NCBI GenBank assembly: GCA_002319075.1
Contig: NVQB01000001.1
Span: 5,332,001-5,396,000, forward strand
Direction of reading: 5' to 3'
DNA: 64,000 bases
Origin: Sphingobacteriaceae bacterium
Lineage (GTDB): Bacteria > Bacteroidota > Bacteroidia > B-17B0 > Aurantibacillaceae
The notes under the pieces are model-generated. The model made no database searches and was not told the origin of the DNA. It worked only from the letters and a program-made list of their open reading frames with translations. Of the stretch, positions 42,723-52,624 are shown one piece after another. The position numbers and the translations under genes were made by a program. Within the stretch, counting starts at the first letter, position 1; the number at the start of each line of letters is the position of its first letter.

Positions 42723-42884
42723 ATGGGCAATAATCATCCATACTCTGATTTAAGAGATAAAATAATAGCTGGAACTAAACTAGCATTCGAACGTCTAGTT
42801 GAAAAAGCTAAGTTGAATGATGATTACCTGGTTTTTTCTGAAAATGGAAAAGTTATCAAGGTGAAAGCTCGTTCCTTAAAATAA
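42723..42884 (+). CDS. Small ORF behind the zeta-toxin gene, possible antitoxin or partner
   Basis: A 53-codon ORF (starts MGNNHPYSDLRDK, ends VKARSLK) overlapping the 3' end of the zeta-like gene by 11 bp. The overlap and charge suggest a toxin-associated partner. No family is recognised. Confidence 0.5.
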   Translation: MGNNHPYSDLRDKIIAGTKLAFERLVEKAKLNDDYLVFSENGKVIKVKARSLK

Positions 42885-43228
42885 GTGTACTTTATTACTT
42901 AATATTTTGAAAGCTCTTTCAATATTGTTTTTTAACAAAACACTACTTGTAACAACCTGAAAAACAAAACTTAAATCACCTTATTTTTGAGTCTTAAGAT
43001 GCTCAGATGAGTTAGGTGAAAAGTAACGTAGTTCTCCAAATAATGGCACCTCTAAGCTCTACTTTCTTCCCGAAACGGAAAAATTTGGCTTGAGCATTTT
43101 TCTGTACGCCTGTCGTCATTGTAAATTCCGCTTAAACAGACCCCTCTATTCCGCTTGAAAGAGACCCCTCACTTTGACTTACTTTTTTAGGGATAATCTT
43201 ACTCTATTTTTAGCAGTGTTTGGCTAAG

Positions 43229-44091
43229 TTAGTTTTTTAAATTTATTAGTTCAATTTCTTCCTGATTTTTGGGTTTTCTTTTCTTTCTTAAAGAGTCTCC
43301 TTTCATTTCAATACGGTGTGCATCATGTATAATTCTATCCAGGATCGCGTCAGCGATTGTTTCCTCTCCGATGACTTCGTGCCATTTGTTTACAGGTATT
43401 TGGGAGGTGATGACGGTTGAAGATTTGCCATGCCGGTCTTCCATTATTTCCATGAGTGTTAACCTGCTTTGTGCGTCCAGTGGTTGTATTCCAAAGTCGT
43501 CGATGAGTAAGACTTGTTGTTTTTCGATCTTGGCAAGTTCTTTTAAATAGGATCCGTCTGCTTTTGCGATTTTCATTCTTCCAAAAAGTTTTGTGCTGTG
43601 CTGATACAAAACACGATACCCGAGCGCGCAAGCTTGATGACCAATGGCAGAGGCGATAAACTTTTGCCAATACCAGTGCTTCCGGTGATGATGATGTTTT
43701 CTTTTTGTTTCACGAACTCACAATCTGCAAGCCGAAGGATTTGATTTTTATCTATTCGCTTGTTCTCAAAACTCAACTCTTCAATGCTTGCTTTGTAGCG
43801 GAAGCGTGCCGATTGCAGTGTTCTGTCGAGTTTACGATTGTAACGCTCGTCCCATTCTGAGTCTATCAGGTGAGTGATCATTTCATCGGGAGTAAACTTT
43901 TCGTTCTTACCTGATTCAAGGGTTAGGTGGAAGGCCTTGGCCATTCCCAGCAGACGCATCTGCCGCATTTTTGTTAAGATGTCATTCATGGTTTTGTTTT
44001 TATTTTTTATTTTATTGATAGTAATGAGGCCCACGTATATTCTCATGTGTAGGCATATTTTCTTCCCGCAGATCTTCTTCTTGTCTGTCAA
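43229..44091 (-). pseudogene. istB: istB, frameshifted
   Basis: An IstB helper ATPase gene. The 5' part (44091 to about 43660) includes Walker A GSTGIGKS; the 3' part (to 43229) has VLLIDDFGIQPL and HRIEMKGDSLRK. A one-base loss near 43657-43661, just after GKS, splits the frame: the continuation should read ...AIGHQ, which is still encoded in the next frame. Confidence 0.85.
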
Positions 44092-45555
44092 GGTTGTTCT
44101 TTAGGATGTCTTCGATGATCTTGTAATTGTAATAACCAATCTCATGAGCACGCTTGCAGGCTTTAATTAATCGTTGATTGCCAACACGTTTAGCAAAAGA
44201 TAAAATTCCCATGCAGGATTTATAAGCTTGTTCGGGATGTTGTTTTCGTTCCAGAACTTTACTTACAAAATATTCTACAACTGGATCAATCTCTTTTGCT
44301 TTACTAAGAAAAAATGTAGGGCTCCACTCAGTTACATAGCGATGCTGCGCTGGCATGTGCGCAGGGTCTGTAGAGTAGTTATGGGGACTGCGCAAGCGCT
44401 TGTGACTTGCTACAAGCTCGTACTGACGGTAAAGTCCAACCTCAGAGCGGGAGTACTGCATCTTAAGTTTCTTACCAATAAGTTCATAGGGAACACTGTA
44501 GTAATGCTGATCTTCACTCAAATAAACGTGTCCGTTTTTCATAACAGTGACTTGTTTTATCTTTCGCATTTCATAAAGTGAGTCTACAAGTGGATGAAGC
44601 GAGGGCAGTTCCATTTTCCATTGATCCGTTCTTGAACATTCTTTACCGGTGAGTTTAGCATCGTTAAGCGCTTCAAGATGTGTTCTGATTTGCTCATTAA
44701 GCTCGCTTAGAGGAAAGATCTTCTTCTCGGACAGGTTGGTGTAGATCTTTTGATAAGAGAGCTTCACCATGTTCTCTACGTGAGCCTTGTATTGTGGTTT
44801 GCGGGAGCGTGCCGGAAGAATTGCAATACCGTAATGGTCAGCGAAGGCCGTAAAATTTTCGTTTACTAACGGTTCATACCGGCTTGCTTTTATTACAGCC
44901 GACTTTAGATTATCAGGAACAATAGCTAGCGGTACACCTTTAAAATAGTGAAGAGCATTCTCACAAGCACTAATAAAATCTTCCACGTTTTGACTCTGCA
45001 TGGCCTCTACGTATGCGTACTGGCTCCATCCTAATATGGCCACAAAGACTTGTGCGTTTTTTATTTCACCAGTATCTGTATCTACAAAAGGAAGCGTAGC
45101 TCCCGCATAATCTACATACATTTTATCGCCAACCTTATGCTCTATGTGCATAGTTGGATTTACTTTTTTACTCCACTGATTGTAATAAATGTAAAACGAT
45201 GTGGCCTTGTAACCCTTTGGATGCAGCGTTTTGTAAACCTAAATTTGTTTTAAGATCGTCATCCCACGTCTACGCATTTGTTTTTCCATCTCAGGAAAAA
45301 ATTCATGCAGTTGTTTTAAGCGCTCATTGGATTGTATTACTTGTTGTGTGGGTGAAAGAGTTTATTTAACTCATAATCGGTGAGTTTGATTAACTCCTCG
45401 CAAGGTCGGCGCAAGGCCTGATACTGTCCAACATAAAGCTTTACAGTGTTTTTTGACATGCCTAAGCGTAATCCTATTTTTCTTTTGCCAATTCCCTGGG
45501 AATGAAGCTTGATGATCTGACGTACTTTGCTCATACTAATTGCTTTATTGGCCAT
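44012..45555 (-). pseudogene. istA: istA transposase, frameshifted and with an in-frame stop
   Basis: The amino-terminal helix-turn-helix (KVRQIIKLHSQGIGKRKIGL) is at 45337-45555. It loses frame near FHP (about 45350), and further on a TAG (45239-45241) replaces a sense codon before VYKTLHPKGYKATS. The rest from 45151 to 44012 contains the catalytic domain (KVGDKMYVDYAG, VPDNLKSAV, KAHVENMV). Transposition is therefore no longer autonomous. Confidence 0.85.
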
Positions 45556-45741
45556 GAAGTTTTTAAGATTACTGAAGTCATAAAGTACAACTCAACAATC
45601 AAAAAAACATCCTGCTAAATCAGCAAAATCATACTAAAAAAGGTGGGGTCAATTTGCTCCGGAATACTGGGGTCAGTTTACTCCGTAAAGGAGGGGTCTA
45701 TTTGGAGCGGTTAACTGGGGTCTGTTTGTGCGGAATTTCCA

Positions 45742-46138
45742 GTAATACCTGAATTGGCAATCCTCTAAGCATTAAAATCGACTTATCCTTAGGCTTCGAA
45801 AGATACTCTAGCTTGAGCTTTGGTTTGAGTTTTGCAAAATTAAAACTCATAAAGCCTGACAGAATTTTTATGTTCCGTTGAAACATATTTTTGGATATTT
45901 TCGCATCGGAGGCTTTGTATTTTTCTTGCAAAACTTCTACTTTTTCATCTAAAAGTTCGTTTTGTTCCGATCTAAAAACACTACCTATCGTGCTCAAGGA
46001 ATGGATCCAATAATCACCTCCTTCGCCAGGTTCACTTTTTGGTTTAGTTTTTTTCAAATTGTTAACAAAAGTCATCTCCGAACTAAGAGTCTTTTTCCTC
46101 CTAAATTCCACAATCTTACTAATAGCTATCTTATCCAT
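45742..46138 (-). pseudogene. Unknown gene truncated by the IS21-type element
   Basis: The native frame (starting at the Met at 46138, MDKIAISKIVEFRRKKTL) encodes about 132 residues up to the element; a few codons of element sequence then give a false ending at 45698. The remainder should lie beyond 43119, where a short open frame (FRFGKKVELRGAIIW) is seen. The protein has a basic helix start and no recognised domain. Confidence 0.6.
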
Positions 46139-46208
46139 AGTTGAACTAATAAACTTGTAAACACTCAAAATTATAACGACGAGGAAACGGTAATTCTTAG
46201 CTATCTAA

Positions 46209-47396
46209 TCAAATATTAAGAACTTTTATCGCCTTTATTCCATCTACTTTAAATACACGAGTAGCTTGTCGAAGATGGCAGTAGGCTTTCAAATAAGTTA
46301 ATGATACTTCTTCAGATAGGTCTTTTCCCTGTTCTTCTCCGACTAATTCAACGTCACTTATTACCCTCTTTGTCTCATCATCTTTAAAATCTTTATAAAT
46401 AATCCAATAATACTTCTCTTTTCCAACCTTATCAATTAAGTGCTTAATATTTTCAGCATTTATTAAACGCCCGTTTACTTTATTAGAAACTAATTTGAAA
46501 CTTGGTAATTCTTCTGAATACCATGATTCAAGAATCTCATACTTAGTTAATAAAATTGCAAACTCTTCTAACATGGCGTTAAATAGATTAAATGCAGATA
46601 CGTAGTATCGCCCTGCCCTATAATTAATCTTTTTTGGATCAACTAATATTTTTTTGGGAGGACTACCTTCTTTGGCGGATGGAAATGTTAATATTAAATG
46701 CTTGTTTCTTTCAATTGCATCTTTTAATGGTTCCAAGGCGTCTTTATTGAATTCGGGAATTTTAGATAACGCGTCAATTGGAATAAGAACTTCCGTCATT
46801 TTTTCTGACGCTGAATTATAATATTTACACTTGACAAGTGTTTTTGAAATAAAACGCTTTGGCCTTTGAGTATTAAGATCTCTTAAGGGTTCTTTTATCT
46901 CGTTCTTAGTGGTTCCAATAACCTGCATTATAGGGCTTACAAAGCTTAGCTCAGCAGTAACAGACGTTTCATTTTGATTGTTTTTAAATTTTAAGCTACT
47001 TTTTTTCTTGCCTAATTCTATCTCAGAACCTCTTAGCTCAACCAAATCGCCATATTTATAATTTACTAGCTCATCAACTGGCTTTATTATGCGCAATAAT
47101 CTTGATGATATCCAAACCTCTTCAAAATGAAAATTTTTGCTAGAAAACCAAATGCATTTGCATTGAAAGTTTTTATCATCTTTTCCGTCTATCAAATCTC
47201 CTGTAGTAGGATGGTAAGATTTTTTCTCTGGCGTAGTTTCAACAATCACCATCAAAGGTGAAATTATTTTAGGTTCACCTGAATAAACAATAATATCAGA
47301 ATTCACTTTTTCCGTATAGAAATGGCTCTTCAAAGCTACAACTGTGCCGTTTTTCCATTCTGTTGGATTAACCGGAATTCCTGTTTCAGTATCCAT
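46209..47396 (-). CDS. Protein with carboxy-terminal WYL-like domain
   Basis: A 395-residue protein. The first 110 residues and residues 110-210 are two unknown beta-rich domains. The carboxy terminus (about 310-390: YWIIYKDFKDDETKR, LTYLKAYCHLRQATRVFKVDGIKAIKVL) matches the WYL pattern, in which A-Y-C-H-L-R precedes a core strand. No helix-turn-helix is evident at the start, so it is not a classical WYL repressor. It may be a ligand-sensing component of the adjacent defence genes. Confidence 0.6.
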   Translation of the reverse strand: MDTETGIPVNPTEWKNGTVVALKSHFYTEKVNSDIIVYSGEPKIISPLMVIVETTPEKKSYHPTTGDLIDGKDDKNFQCKCIWFSSKNFHFEEVWISSRLLRIIKPVDELVNYKYGDLVELRGSEIELGKKKSSLKFKNNQNETSVTAELSFVSPIMQVIGTTKNEIKEPLRDLNTQRPKRFISKTLVKCKYYNSASEKMTEVLIPIDALSKIPEFNKDALEPLKDAIERNKHLILTFPSAKEGSPPKKILVDPKKINYRAGRYYVSAFNLFNAMLEEFAILLTKYEILESWYSEELPSFKLVSNKVNGRLINAENIKHLIDKVGKEKYYWIIYKDFKDDETKRVISDVELVGEEQGKDLSEEVSLTYLKAYCHLRQATRVFKVDGIKAIKVLNI

Positions 47397-47445
47397 AAAT
47401 GATATTTAACTTGTTAATTGGACGAATATATGGAAACCAATTAAC

Positions 47446-47474
47446 AAAAAAGGGGCGGTTTACCGCCCCTTTTC
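47446..47474 (-). terminator. GGCGGTAAACCGCC-type terminator (copy 1)
   Basis: GGGGCGG-TTTA-CCGCCCC flanked by A and T runs, so it can work on both strands. It lies between two minus-strand genes. Variants recur at 56407 and 63156. Confidence 0.8.
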
Positions 47475-47504
47475 GGTCAAAATACGGATTTTGGACTTAA
47501 TAAG

Positions 47505-47759
47505 TTATACTAGCGAATTTTCATTAACTTTAAATCGACTTTGCAGATCGCTAGGACGAGGACTTTTGGTTAGAACCGCAACGTTCTTAAGAACGTACTC
47601 GCATTTGGCAATAAAGTCAGGGTGTTGAGGAAAAGGATTACATTCCTGCGCCTTCTTGAGGCTGATATATCTATATATTTCATATATAAGGTATACAACC
47701 GATAGAATCGCAGATGGGATGTCTCCCAATAAATATAAGGATTTAATTAATATTATCAT
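47505..47759 (-). CDS. Small membrane protein beside the reverse transcriptase
   Basis: An 84-residue ORF when started at 47759; the frame is open to 47945 but then overlaps the RT gene. One membrane segment (IPSAILSVVYLIYEIYRYI) is followed by a charged tail. It is divergent from the RT. Part of its DNA is a perfect 16-bp palindrome (47581-47596), so the region might instead specify a structured RNA. Confidence 0.45.
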   Translation of the reverse strand: MIILIKSLYLLGDIPSAILSVVYLIYEIYRYISLKKAQECNPFPQHPDFIAKCEYVLKNVAVLTKSPRPSDLQSRFKVNENSLV

Positions 47760-47898
47760 GGTCTTTATGGCTTGAATTATTAGTTTCTTCTTCTGATTTC
47801 GAAAATATAGTGACTCAAGAATTTGGGTACTGGTTCGACCCGCAAGGGTGTATGTCTTCGAAGTGTCCGCTACAGCGACTGCAAAGTTTTTTTTAATT

Positions 47899-49470
47899 AT
47901 GGAAGAAGAATACAACTGGCTCAAATCAAAAGGGTATTTACACATTACGGCTCAGATTGATATAGCTCAACGTAAAACAGAGATCTATAATAAAGTCACC
48001 GATCCGGGTTATGTCGCCCGGTATTCTTTTTATCCTCTAATTCATCTAATTATTGACGAGCGCAAATACAAAAAAACTGGATTGCCATATCCTCAACGAG
48101 CCCACTCATACATTGATAATAAAGGCGAGCATAAAAGAACTGTCAAAAACCGACCCTTGCATTATGCTACTCATTTAGATGCCATAATATTTGGTTACTA
48201 CGCCGAGCTTTTACAAAAACGTTATGAAATTAGTCTACAAAAATATGAGGGGTTAAGTGACTGTATTATTGCTTATCGAAAAATACCCACTGGGGTTGAC
48301 GACACTAATAAAAGTACCATTCATTTTGCCCATGAAATATTCGAAGAAATAAGAACTCGTACTAACGAAGGACGAGAATGTTTTGTACTTGCCTTCGACA
48401 TTAAAAGCTTTTTTTCGCGCCTTGATCATTTAATGCTGAAGAAAGCTTGGATGAAGCTGCTTGACACAAATAGGTTAAGTCCAGACCATTATAATGTTTT
48501 TAAAGCAGCTACTAATTTTTCCTACATTATGCGTGATGAACTGCGAATAAATAAAAAACTAAAATCTGGAAAAAAGTCCCCTTTTGACGAAAAAGAGCTG
48601 GCAATGATTAGGAATAAAAAAGGATTTCATTCCTTTTTCGAATCACCAAAAGCATTTAGGGATAGAATAAAATCAGGAAAGCTAAAGATCTATAAGCATC
48701 CATTCAGAAATGATGAGAAAGAACCTGTAGGCATTCCGCAAGGCTTACCTATAAGCGCCATTCTTGCTAATTTGTATCTTTTAGAGTTTGATATTAACAT
48801 CCTTGATGAGCTTGTAAATAAAAAAGGGTGCTATTACAGGCGCTATTCCGATGATATTGCTATTATTTGCGACGTAGAACAAAAAGATTTTGTGGAGGAT
48901 TTTGTTAATACATCTATTAAAGAAAGTAAAGTGCGTATTAGCGAGGGTAAGACAGAAAAATTTCATTTTAAAGTAAGTGATATACATAGCAAAAGTCCAA
49001 GACTTACCTGCTTTAAAGTATCTAAAGATGGAAATTATACCTATTCGCCATTTATATATCTGGGTTTTGAGTTTAATGGTAGCCACGCCTTAATAAAATC
49101 ATCCAATTTGTCAAAATTCTATCGGCGCATGGTATTTGCGGTTAGAAGAAAGGCCAAGCGTGCTTTAAAAACCGCCGAACTACAGCCTGGAAGCAAACCA
49201 GTTGTATATAGGAGACAATTGTATAAGTTGTACAGCGCTTTAGATCTTAGTACTGTAAAAACGCATACACGCTGGAAAAAGCTACTTAAGCAGGAAAATG
49301 GTGAGTTCAGATTAATAACAGGAGTTAAGAAAAGACCCTTAAAAAGTAACTATTTCAGTTACGCTAGACGCGCCACTGAAATAATGAACGAGCCAAAAAT
49401 CTATGGCCAAACACGAAACCACAAGAAAATTTTTAATCAAGCTGTTTCTTGGCATTTAAGGGCAAAATAA
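47899..49470 (+). CDS. Reverse transcriptase, defence-associated (Abi/DRT-like)
   Basis: A 523-residue protein; I choose ATG 47899 (MEEEYNWLKSKG) over 47848, whose first 17 codons look non-native. RT motifs are present: FVLAFDIKSFFSRLDH (motif A), GIPQGLPISAILANLYL (motif B) and YRRYSDDIAII (motif C, catalytic DD) near residue 317. A thumb and helical carboxy-terminal domain follow. There is no maturase or integrase domain and no group II intron is seen, so it is not an ordinary retroelement RT. Surrounding defence genes suggest an anti-phage DRT/UG-type RT, but the exact class is uncertain. Confidence 0.8.
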   Translation: MEEEYNWLKSKGYLHITAQIDIAQRKTEIYNKVTDPGYVARYSFYPLIHLIIDERKYKKTGLPYPQRAHSYIDNKGEHKRTVKNRPLHYATHLDAIIFGYYAELLQKRYEISLQKYEGLSDCIIAYRKIPTGVDDTNKSTIHFAHEIFEEIRTRTNEGRECFVLAFDIKSFFSRLDHLMLKKAWMKLLDTNRLSPDHYNVFKAATNFSYIMRDELRINKKLKSGKKSPFDEKELAMIRNKKGFHSFFESPKAFRDRIKSGKLKIYKHPFRNDEKEPVGIPQGLPISAILANLYLLEFDINILDELVNKKGCYYRRYSDDIAIICDVEQKDFVEDFVNTSIKESKVRISEGKTEKFHFKVSDIHSKSPRLTCFKVSKDGNYTYSPFIYLGFEFNGSHALIKSSNLSKFYRRMVFAVRRKAKRALKTAELQPGSKPVVYRRQLYKLYSALDLSTVKTHTRWKKLLKQENGEFRLITGVKKRPLKSNYFSYARRATEIMNEPKIYGQTRNHKKIFNQAVSWHLRAK

Positions 49471-49479
49471 CAGTTGTTA

Positions 49480-51639
49480 CTATGTTTTACTCCCACAGTA
49501 GGGGCAAAAAGCGAAGAGCTTTTCAAGCTGACTGGAACAACTACCACATACTTCAATTTTTTCAATTACAGACTTAATAGGCAGACTAGTCTTTACAGTA
49601 AAATTATCAGGTATTTCTTTTAAAAAACTCGACTCATTACCTTTCTCAGTGATTAGAAATAGCTTGTCTTTCGCTCTTGTTATAGCTACATAAAAAAGTC
49701 TACGTTCTTCTTCCAGAAGAAGGTCGTGATCTGCCTTTTTGATTACCTGAAAAATTCGATCTTCGAGCCATATATCAGGAAATCCGCCGTTTCCTTCTGT
49801 AAGACCCAGGATGAATACAACCTTTGCTTCAAGCCCTTTTGACGCGTGGATTGTCTTCCCTTGAACTTTTAAACCTTCTGTTTTAAAGCGAAAAAAATAT
49901 GGAGAAAACATCTTACTTCTTCTGTATAAAAAAAGTATATCGTCATTTTTTATACCATCTTCTAATAACTCCCTAATCTTAGTAACGCAAAAGTTAATAT
50001 TTTCCTCCTCCTGGCTTCCTGCAAAAACCACAATTTTATGTTCTGACATCTTGGAGGCCGAAACCTCTTTTTCAACTTTAAACTTATTATGCTTTATAAC
50101 CTCATTGCTGGCACCAACAATGTTTTGAGTACTGCGATAATTGAGGTTTAATTTAATAGTTTTTGAATTTTGAAAATGCTTTTCAAATTCAACAATGTAG
50201 CTCACATTTGAGCCTCTAAAACCATAAATACTTTGCCAATCATCGCCTACGCAAAACAATTGAGTATTAGGGGTTAGAAGTAGCTTTATAAGCTCTACTT
50301 GTAGGTTATTTACATCCTGAAACTCATCAACCAAAATATATTGATATTTCTTTTGAAATTGATGAACAATATCAGGTTGGTTTTTAAATAGAGAAATCGC
50401 GGTCGAGATTAGATCATTAAAATCAAGATAAGATTTGTTTACACAATATTGAATATATTTTTCAATTATGGGAATAGCAACTCTATAAAATGCGCGAATT
50501 CGCTCATGTTGATCGGTTTGTGATTTTTCTAAGATTGAGTTAATATCAGTATTTTCAACCTTTATCATATCAGTAATCCGCATTACTTGGACTACAAAAT
50601 CCTTAACATCTTCATGGTATTTATTAAATTCTTCTTTAAATGATAGAGTTATTGTTTTATGGTAATCAAGTGGTAAGCGGCTTTTTACAATTTTGTCTAA
50701 TGTATGGTTGAATAAGGCCGAATCATTCGTCATACTTTCATATGTTTTAACTAAAAGTAATTTGCCTTTTTCGAACTGATCTTCTTTTGCTTTTATTGGG
50801 TGACTCTTATCGCTGATATGCTCTATATACAAGTTTGCATCTGGAATATAAAAATCCGGCCTGAAATCAAAGTCTTTTACATTTAACAAAGGCTCATATT
50901 CATATTTTATGCTATGCCTGTATAGCCAATCAGCAATTGATTGTTCAGATTTAGAGCGCACTTTATCACCATTTAAAGTGGTGTAATACTTTCCATCTTT
51001 AGGAATCGAAATCTTTTGATTTCTTTCAATATGAATTCTATCAATGATATAGTCAAGAATATACTTTTTAAGGTGTAACAGGTACTGGGTATCTTCGCAA
51101 AGTTCTATTACTATTTTATGAAAAACTTCAAAAACCGTTTCAGGGGCGGCATACTTGGCCAACTCATCTCCATCGTCCTTTTTTTCGTCTCCGATTATTC
51201 TGAATTTATTGTCAAATTCATTAACACCATAATTTCGCAAAATGTTGTAACAAAGCCCGTGAAATGTTTTTACCGTGAGGCTATCAACCCACTTATACTT
51301 TTTGACGTATGCGTACCTTGCAGTATCTTTTTCTACTTTGCTTTTATATTTATCAAAAAGTATGGCCTCAAATTCTTTCGATTCATCTGCGGAAATAATT
51401 AAGCGATCCACCATTTCATTGGTGGCATTTTTGGTAAAAGTAATCGCTAGGATATTCGAAGGGCTTACACCTTTCTCCTCAATTAAATAGATTAGTTTTT
51501 GAAGCAAGGTTTTGGTTTTCCCAGATCCTGCGCCAGCTAAAACTAAAAGTCTTTTATCCTCACTAATAACAGCCTCTCTTTGCTTATCGTTAAGCGCACT
51601 CAGATCTGTTTTCGTCAATTGGGGAACTACTTTGTCCAT
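49480..51639 (-). CDS. UvrD/HelIV-like superfamily 1 helicase with nuclease-like insert
   Basis: A 719-residue helicase. Motifs: Walker A LAGAGSGKT near 34-42, ITFTKNATNEM, DEFQD, VGDDWQSIYGFRG, LNYRSTQNI, HASKGLEAKVVF and FYVAITRAKDKL. Between motifs Ia and II an insert (about 225-280: SEQSIADWLYRHSIKYEYEP ... FRPDFYIPDANLYIEH) resembles the restriction-nuclease-like insert of helicase IV. The carboxy terminus has a zinc ribbon (CGSC...CPYC). It probably unwinds damaged or foreign DNA. It converges on the RT gene (10 bp apart) and lies 44 bp after the Rx4H gene on the same strand. Confidence 0.9.
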   Translation of the reverse strand: MDKVVPQLTKTDLSALNDKQREAVISEDKRLLVLAGAGSGKTKTLLQKLIYLIEEKGVSPSNILAITFTKNATNEMVDRLIISADESKEFEAILFDKYKSKVEKDTARYAYVKKYKWVDSLTVKTFHGLCYNILRNYGVNEFDNKFRIIGDEKKDDGDELAKYAAPETVFEVFHKIVIELCEDTQYLLHLKKYILDYIIDRIHIERNQKISIPKDGKYYTTLNGDKVRSKSEQSIADWLYRHSIKYEYEPLLNVKDFDFRPDFYIPDANLYIEHISDKSHPIKAKEDQFEKGKLLLVKTYESMTNDSALFNHTLDKIVKSRLPLDYHKTITLSFKEEFNKYHEDVKDFVVQVMRITDMIKVENTDINSILEKSQTDQHERIRAFYRVAIPIIEKYIQYCVNKSYLDFNDLISTAISLFKNQPDIVHQFQKKYQYILVDEFQDVNNLQVELIKLLLTPNTQLFCVGDDWQSIYGFRGSNVSYIVEFEKHFQNSKTIKLNLNYRSTQNIVGASNEVIKHNKFKVEKEVSASKMSEHKIVVFAGSQEEENINFCVTKIRELLEDGIKNDDILFLYRRSKMFSPYFFRFKTEGLKVQGKTIHASKGLEAKVVFILGLTEGNGGFPDIWLEDRIFQVIKKADHDLLLEEERRLFYVAITRAKDKLFLITEKGNESSFLKEIPDNFTVKTSLPIKSVIEKIEVCGSCSSQLEKLFAFCPYCGSKT

Positions 51640-51682
51640 AATATTATAAATTTAGCTAAAAGCGTTAAATTATTCATACTAT

Positions 51683-52606
51683 TTAATCCATTTGCTCGAA
51701 TTTTTGAATTTCAGGGATAATGAGGCTGGGGGTCATAAAATCAATACCTGACTCATAAATGATTGTATTTTTTACTTTATTATATTCTTCTTTCCAAGTT
51801 TCGAATTCATAAAGATTAAAAGCTGATGAAATTTTGACTTCCAAATTTGTCTTATGTTGTTTTGCGGTTAAAACATTATTTTCAATAACTGGATCAATAA
51901 TTTGAAGAGTGAAAATTTGCGGAACAGCCGCTTCATTCTCTTTTTGAGAAATAGGAAACAACGGAACACATAAAAAAATATATACCGGCGAGGAGTGCTT
52001 ATTGTTAATAAAAAGTAGTTTAAAGCGAAAAAGAATATTTTCTTTTTTGTCAAGAGTAAGTATTAATGACTCGCATAAATTCGATTCGTTCTGATTTTTC
52101 GTGAATGTATGCTCAAGCGCATTTCTTTGCAGTCTAAGAGAAACATCTTCATACATTTCGTTGATGGTACGGGAGACGAACTCAACTCTATGCCAAAAAA
52201 CAATCCCAGCAAAGCTATAATGCTTGGGATGAGCGAAATAATTTCTTGTCCACTTGAGGTGTTTTAAACCTTCTAAATTTAAATCAAATAGGTTTAATGC
52301 GCTTAACTCTCCGATGAGATTATTAAATGTAAGGTCTTTTGAACCCGGAAAAAAATCCTTGTATCGAATGCTCATAGCCATTTCAAAAGTGAGTAGGGCT
52401 TTTGCATAAGCCTCATCAACAAACCTATATTCATAATAACCAAATATCATAAGCTTTTCGATAACTTCGAAGTTTTTTATTACGTCTTCGGGGACGCCTT
52501 TTCTAAAATAAAACTTCGGTATTTTTAAGCAATAATCTTCAAAACTGATATCCGCACATAGTGGATGAGCTTTTAGATACAATTCTTTTGGGGAGGGATT
52601 ACTCAT
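51683..52606 (-). CDS. Protein with HEPN-like Rx4H motif
   Basis: A 307-residue protein of unknown family. The helical first half holds WTRNYFAHPKHY, giving R121-x4-H126, the active-site pattern of HEPN ribonucleases. The second half is beta-rich (RFKLLFINNKHSSPVYIFLCV). HEPN RNases are common in abortive defence. The motif alone is suggestive, not proof. It lies 18 bp downstream of the 1229-residue nuclease-like gene and before the helicase, consistent with one operon. Confidence 0.5.
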   Translation of the reverse strand: MSNPSPKELYLKAHPLCADISFEDYCLKIPKFYFRKGVPEDVIKNFEVIEKLMIFGYYEYRFVDEAYAKALLTFEMAMSIRYKDFFPGSKDLTFNNLIGELSALNLFDLNLEGLKHLKWTRNYFAHPKHYSFAGIVFWHRVEFVSRTINEMYEDVSLRLQRNALEHTFTKNQNESNLCESLILTLDKKENILFRFKLLFINNKHSSPVYIFLCVPLFPISQKENEAAVPQIFTLQIIDPVIENNVLTAKQHKTNLEVKISSAFNLYEFETWKEEYNKVKNTIIYESGIDFMTPSLIIPEIQKFEQMD

Positions 52607-52624
52607 TTTGGTTGTAGAGTTTAG

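Larger units (their letters stand above)
40728..42733 (+). pseudogene. Zeta-toxin-like kinase interrupted by an ISAon1-type element
   Basis: The original start is probably GTG at 40728; the insertion sequence enters after TCTAATTT. The frame resumes at 42170 with SNLYIIAGCNGAGKTT, the Walker A of a zeta-toxin family kinase, and continues to 42733 (DEIAKGLSPF, FETTLSTRS, ERVKHRV). A stop (TGA at 42164) lies just upstream, and the first ATG (42230) is after the P-loop, so the active protein is probably not made. Zeta-type enzymes phosphorylate UDP-GlcNAc or related targets. Confidence 0.8.
43120..45741 (-). mobile_element. Decayed IS21-family insertion sequence
   Basis: Ends are inverted: AAATTCCGC-N2-AAACAGACCCC on the left and the same in reverse near 45715-45741, with further internal GACCCC repeats typical of IS21 ends. 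It carries istA and istB on the minus strand, both broken. No matching target duplication is seen beside the ends. Confidence 0.85.

Noticed and set aside
43010-43119. Certain 3' end of the gene cut by the IS21-type element
   Set aside because: An open frame is visible, but without a target duplication or matching reading frame at the junction I could not prove that it belongs to the truncated gene.
47759-47945. Amino-terminal extension of the small membrane ORF
   Set aside because: It overlaps the RT start on the other strand and lacks a natural protein pattern; the Met at 47759 is preferred.
47899-49470. Group II intron maturase
   Set aside because: No maturase or endonuclease domain and no intron domain V-like hairpin were seen near the gene.
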